Assembly (NCBI GenBank): GCA_963817405.1
Contig: CAWFNW010000003.1
Location: 434,001-498,000 of the forward strand
Reading direction: 5' to 3'
Origin: CAWFNW01 sp963817405
GTDB lineage: Bacteria; Actinomycetota; Coriobacteriia; Anaerosomatales; Anaerosomataceae
Length of the DNA stretch: 64,000 nucleotides
Position 1 is the first letter of the stretch. Every line of letters starts with the position of its first letter. Positions 61,023 through 64,000 of the stretch are shown here, one piece after another. Below the pieces are notes generated by a model, which searched no databases, was not told where the DNA came from, and saw only the letters and a program-made list of their open reading frames with translations. Both the position numbers and the translations under genes were made by a program.

Positions 61023-61925
61023 ATGGTTGCCCGGATGTTCAGAGGCGTCCGTTCCGGCAATGTGCTCAAGAGCCGGCTTGCCCGCGATTACGCATTCATG
61101 ACCGTCGGCATCCTCATCACCGCGTGGGGACTGAACGCGTTCACGATTCCCAACAAGCTCGCCGCCGGCGGCGTCTCCGGCCTCGCGACCGTCCTCTTCT
61201 ACACCTTCAAAGACATGGGCTACACGGTGCCTATCGGTGTGCAGATGCTCGCGATGAACGCCGTCCTGCTTGCCGTCGCGGTCGCGCTCAGGGGCTGGCA
61301 CTACGGTGCGAAGACCGTCTACGGCATGGTGGCGCTCTCGGTCGCAGTCGACGTCATGGCTCCCTTTGTGCCGCACCTTGCCGCTCACGACCCGCTGCTC
61401 GCGGTGCTCTACGGTGGTGCGATCACCGGTATCGGCATGGGGCTCGTGTTCAAGGCGCGAGGCAACACCGGCGGGACCGACATCGTGGCGCAGTTGGTTG
61501 CGGACCGGACGAACTTCAGCGTCGGGCAGGCGATCCTTGCGGCAGACGCGTTCGTCACCTTGGCCGCCATGATCAAGTTCGGTCCCGACCTTGCGCTCTA
61601 CGGTGCTGTCGCTGTCGTGATCATGGGCCGCGTCATCGACCTCGTGCAGGAGGGCCTCTCGGTCGAGAAGGCCGCGTACGTGATCTCCGAGCGTTCCGAT
61701 GAGATCGCCGAGGCGATCCTCTTGCAGCTCGGGCGCGGAGCGACCGGGCTCGCCGGGCGCGGCCTCTACTCCAAGCAGGAGCGGGAGATCGTACTCACGG
61801 TGGTCTCACGCAAGGAGATCGATGCGCTCAAGGCGCTGGTGAAGTCGGTGGACCCGGCGGCGTTCATGATCATCTCCGACGTGCACGAGGCACTCGGTGA
61901 AGGATTCAAGGAGATGGGGGAGTAG
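61023..61925 (+). CDS. YitT family membrane protein with DUF2179
   Basis: 300 residues from ATG 61023 (GTG 61014 is an alternative with GGGGGG upstream). Five or six membrane helices (about 20-195), containing AWGLNAFTIPNKLAAGGVSG and ARGNTGGTDIVAQL, typical of YitT proteins, then a C-terminal cytoplasmic DUF2179 domain (about 220-290) with a basic-hydrophobic pattern. Function not established. Follows a PHP gene and precedes transketolase in frame with no gap. Confidence 0.85.
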   Translation: MVARMFRGVRSGNVLKSRLARDYAFMTVGILITAWGLNAFTIPNKLAAGGVSGLATVLFYTFKDMGYTVPIGVQMLAMNAVLLAVAVALRGWHYGAKTVYGMVALSVAVDVMAPFVPHLAAHDPLLAVLYGGAITGIGMGLVFKARGNTGGTDIVAQLVADRTNFSVGQAILAADAFVTLAAMIKFGPDLALYGAVAVVIMGRVIDLVQEGLSVEKAAYVISERSDEIAEAILLQLGRGATGLAGRGLYSKQEREIVLTVVSRKEIDALKALVKSVDPAAFMIISDVHEALGEGFKEMGE

Positions 61926-62777
61926 ATGAAACGCATGCCGGACGCGGATGTGGTTCGTGAGCTTGCCCGACGGATGCGCTGCGACATTATCGAGATGCTG
62001 CACGCCGCCGGTTCGGGTCACCCGGGTGGGTCGCTCTCGTCTGCGGACATCGTAGCGACGCTCTACGCGGGGGTGCTCGACCACGACCCGGCGGACGCTC
62101 TCGCTGAAGGTCGGGACCGCTTCGTGCTCTCAAAGGGCCACGCGGCCCCGGTACTCTACGCCGCGCTCGCCGAGACCGGCTACTTCGGGCGGGATCACCT
62201 CGGCACGCTGAGACAGCTGGGCTCCATGCTCCAGGGCCACCCGGACTGCCTGAAAACGCCGGGTGTCGAGGTCTCAACAGGCTCGCTCGGGCAGGGTCTC
62301 GCGATCTCGAACGGCATCGGCCTCGCGCTCAAGCTCGACGAACGCTTTGAGCCGACGGTGTTCTGCCTGCTCGGCGATGGCGAACTCCAGGAAGGCGAGG
62401 TGTGGGAGGCGGCGATGTTCGCGCCGCACCACGGCCTCACGAATGTCGTTGCGATCGTCGACAACAATGGGCTGCAGATCGACGGCTCATGCACGGACGT
62501 CATGTGCCTCGGGGACATTGCGCGGAAGTTCGAGGCATTCGGCTGGAAACCCGTTGAGGTGGACGGCCACGAGGTCGAGGCACTCGCCGCCGTGCTTGCT
62601 CACGCCCGGACGCTCGCCGAGGGCGAGGGCCGTCCGGTGGTTGTCGTCTGTCACACCATCAAGGGCCGCGGCGTGTCGTTCATGGAGGGCAGTGCCGAGT
62701 GGCACGGCAAGGCGCCGAATGCGGAACAGACCGCCCAGGCGCTCGCCGAACTCGGCTGCGAAAGGAGCGCGCGATGA
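61926..62777 (+). CDS. Transketolase, N-terminal (TPP-binding) subunit
   Basis: 283 residues corresponding to the first half of transketolase. GSGHPGGSLS (catalytic His) near 22-31 and the TPP motif GDGELQEG...NN (about 143-175) are intact. Pairs with the next gene, overlap ATGA, to make a split transketolase, as common in Firmicutes, archaea and anaerobic actinobacteria. Links with rpiB at 4566 in the non-oxidative pentose phosphate pathway. Starts directly after the YitT stop. Confidence 0.93.
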   Translation: MKRMPDADVVRELARRMRCDIIEMLHAAGSGHPGGSLSSADIVATLYAGVLDHDPADALAEGRDRFVLSKGHAAPVLYAALAETGYFGRDHLGTLRQLGSMLQGHPDCLKTPGVEVSTGSLGQGLAISNGIGLALKLDERFEPTVFCLLGDGELQEGEVWEAAMFAPHHGLTNVVAIVDNNGLQIDGSCTDVMCLGDIARKFEAFGWKPVEVDGHEVEALAAVLAHARTLAEGEGRPVVVVCHTIKGRGVSFMEGSAEWHGKAPNAEQTAQALAELGCERSAR

Positions 62778-63715
62778 GCGACAGGCGCGCAACGCGGGAG
62801 GCCTACGGAGCCACCCTGGTGGAGCTCGTTGCAGCCGGCGCCGACATCGTCGTCGTCGAAGCCGACCTTTCGAAGTCGACGACGACGGCGACCTTCGAGA
62901 AGGCGTACCCGGACCGCTTCTTCAACGCCGGTGTCGCCGAGCAGAACATGATCGGGACCGCCGCCGGCCTTGCGGTCGGCGGCAAGGTGGCCTTCACCGG
63001 CAGCTTCGCGGTCTTCGCCACGGGGCGCGCGTACGACCAGGTGCGCAACACGGTGTGCTACTCGAGGCTGAACGTGAAGCTTGCGCCCACGCACGCCGGA
63101 ATCACTGTCGGACCCGATGGCGGCAGCCACCAGATGCTCGAGGACCTCGCGCTCATGCGAGCGCTCCCCGGCATGCGAGTACTCGTACCCGCCGACTTCA
63201 CGGCCGCGGCGAGCGCGATCCGACTTGCGGCGGCCACTCCCGGGCCCTTCTACGTGCGTCTCGGCCGGGCGGCGGTGCCGCGCATCCACGAGGACGGCTT
63301 CACGCTCGAGCTCGGCCGCGCGTACACGCTTCGCGTGGGCGCGGACGTGACCATCGCGGCGTGCGGCGTCATGGTCGAGCGTGCGCTCGGCGCAGCCGAG
63401 CTCCTTGCCACCGAAGGCATCAACGCCGAGGTACTCGATGTCGCGACGATCAAGCCGATCGACGTCGAGACGATCGTCGAGTCGGTCGGGAGGACCGGCG
63501 CCGTCGTCACCGCCGAGGAGCACTCGATCATCGGCGGTCTCGGCTCGGCTGTCGCCGAGGTCATCGGCGAGCGCGTGCCGGTGCCGCTTCGCCGCGTTGG
63601 CGTCCGCGATGTCTTTGGCACGTCCGGCGACCCGGAGGCGCTCATGGAGTACTTTGGACTCACCGCGGACGCGATTGCGGCCGCCGCGCGCGAGGTCATT
63701 GCCGCCAAGATGTGA
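62774..63715 (+). CDS. Transketolase, C-terminal subunit
   Basis: 313 residues: pyrimidine-binding domain and C-terminal domain of split transketolase (AEQNMIGTAAGLAVGGKV about 56-73, SFAVFATGRAYDQVRN, and GGSHQMLEDLALMRALPGM). ATG 62774 with AAAGGAG upstream, overlapping the stop of the N-terminal subunit. 1-deoxyxylulose-5-phosphate synthase is excluded by the separate, short subunits and the overall pattern. Confidence 0.93.
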   Translation: MSDRRATREAYGATLVELVAAGADIVVVEADLSKSTTTATFEKAYPDRFFNAGVAEQNMIGTAAGLAVGGKVAFTGSFAVFATGRAYDQVRNTVCYSRLNVKLAPTHAGITVGPDGGSHQMLEDLALMRALPGMRVLVPADFTAAASAIRLAAATPGPFYVRLGRAAVPRIHEDGFTLELGRAYTLRVGADVTIAACGVMVERALGAAELLATEGINAEVLDVATIKPIDVETIVESVGRTGAVVTAEEHSIIGGLGSAVAEVIGERVPVPLRRVGVRDVFGTSGDPEALMEYFGLTADAIAAAAREVIAAKM

Positions 63716-63775
63716 ACGGCTCGTGTACAAAGAGTGACGCAGCGCAGCGTGGCGCGGTTCGACGGCAGCTGCTTT

Positions 63776-63783
63776 GCTAGAAT
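63776..63783 (+). promoter_or_regulatory. Predicted ftsE -10 element
   Basis: GCTAGAAT, identical to the secA element; 36 nt before the ftsE ATG. No convincing -35. Confidence 0.45.
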
Positions 63784-63818
63784 GGCTTGGATATGCTCAC
63801 CGATGGATGGGGCACTGC

Positions 63819-64000
63819 ATGATATCAATGCGGAACGTCAGCAAGACGTACACCGCTGAGCTGGCTGCGCTGAGCGATGTGAATGTCGACATCGAGCAGG
63901 GCGAATTCGTCTTCCTCGTCGGCCACTCGGGATCCGGAAAGTCCACCTTCATCAAGCTGTTGCTTCGCGAGATCCTGCCCACTGCGGGCGCGATCACGGT
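63819..64000 (+). CDS. ftsE: Cell-division ATP-binding protein FtsE (5' part)
   Basis: First 60 residues; the window ends inside the gene. ISMRNVSKTYTAELAALSDV and the Walker A GHSGSGKSTF followed by IKLLLREILP are characteristic of FtsE, which with FtsX regulates wall hydrolases at the divisome. Its own -10 element lies upstream. FtsX would be expected just downstream. Confidence 0.85.
   Translation, partial: MISMRNVSKTYTAELAALSDVNVDIEQGEFVFLVGHSGSGKSTFIKLLLREILPTAGAIT

Noticed and set aside
1..64000. CRISPR arrays, insertion sequences, prophage or tRNA genes
   Set aside because: I found no repeat-spacer pattern, transposase, integrase or tRNA fold on reading both strands.

Overview
The window is a gene-dense, high-GC stretch with almost no mobile DNA. 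I infer a monoderm actinobacterium, most likely an anaerobic lineage related to Coriobacteriia. The reasons are the gene order thyX, DUF1385, prfA, prmC, tsaC, rpiB, glyA, upp, tagO then an eight-subunit atp operon; strong GC bias at third codon positions; frequent GTG and TTG starts; short ATGA/GTGA gene overlaps; and LCP, CWB2 and SpoIID-type wall proteins. No 16S gene is present, so the taxonomy is inference. Nearly all genes lie on the + strand; three in the polysaccharide locus lie on the - strand.

Layout. 1-8.5 kb: nucleotide, translation and one-carbon housekeeping (thyX, DUF1385, prfA, prmC, tsaC, rpiB, glyA, upp, dCMP deaminase) ending in the polyprenyl-phosphate sugar-phosphate transferase tagO/wecA. 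8.5-15.7 kb: a complete proton-type F1Fo ATP synthase operon behind a good promoter (TTGTGG-17-TATAGT) and a leader of about 185 nt. 15.8-17.6 kb: murA and fabZ. 17.6-36.1 kb: a surface polysaccharide locus. It has a WbpA/B/D/E-like set that should make UDP-2,3-diacetamido-glucuronic acid, a second UDP-sugar dehydrogenase, six GT4 glycosyltransferases, Wzx flippase, Wzy polymerase, a Wzz-like protein and an LCP ligase. With tagO this is a nearly complete route to a wall-linked acidic glycopolymer. 36.2-38.4 kb: a secreted SpoIID-like protein with three CWB2 repeats, a plausible user of that polymer.

38.4-43.5 kb: nucleoside/SAM salvage (purine nucleoside phosphorylase, adenosylhomocysteinase, MtnA with an unusual insert), an AEC transporter and ComF. 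43.5-47.8 kb: a polar amino-acid ABC system with two binding proteins, a permease carrying an unusual exported N-terminal domain, and one ATPase. The first gene has a structured leader of about 270 nt. 47.8-55.9 kb: ribosome hibernation factor, an unknown 219-residue protein, then a signalling cassette: an HD-GYP phosphodiesterase, a degenerate HD-GYP paralogue, a 1100-residue STAND/BTAD regulator and a DUF5317 protein. The cassette has higher A+T codon use and is preceded by what looks like a leader-peptide attenuator. 56.2-64 kb: secA, prfB, PHP hydrolase, YitT-family protein, split transketolase and the start of ftsE.

Most noteworthy are the predicted attenuator with a leucine-rich 24-residue leader peptide (49.2-49.44 kb), the structured leader before the ABC transporter (43.54-43.82 kb), the fused permease, the pseudo-HD-GYP pair with its regulator, and an RF2 whose SPF tripeptide reads SPT.
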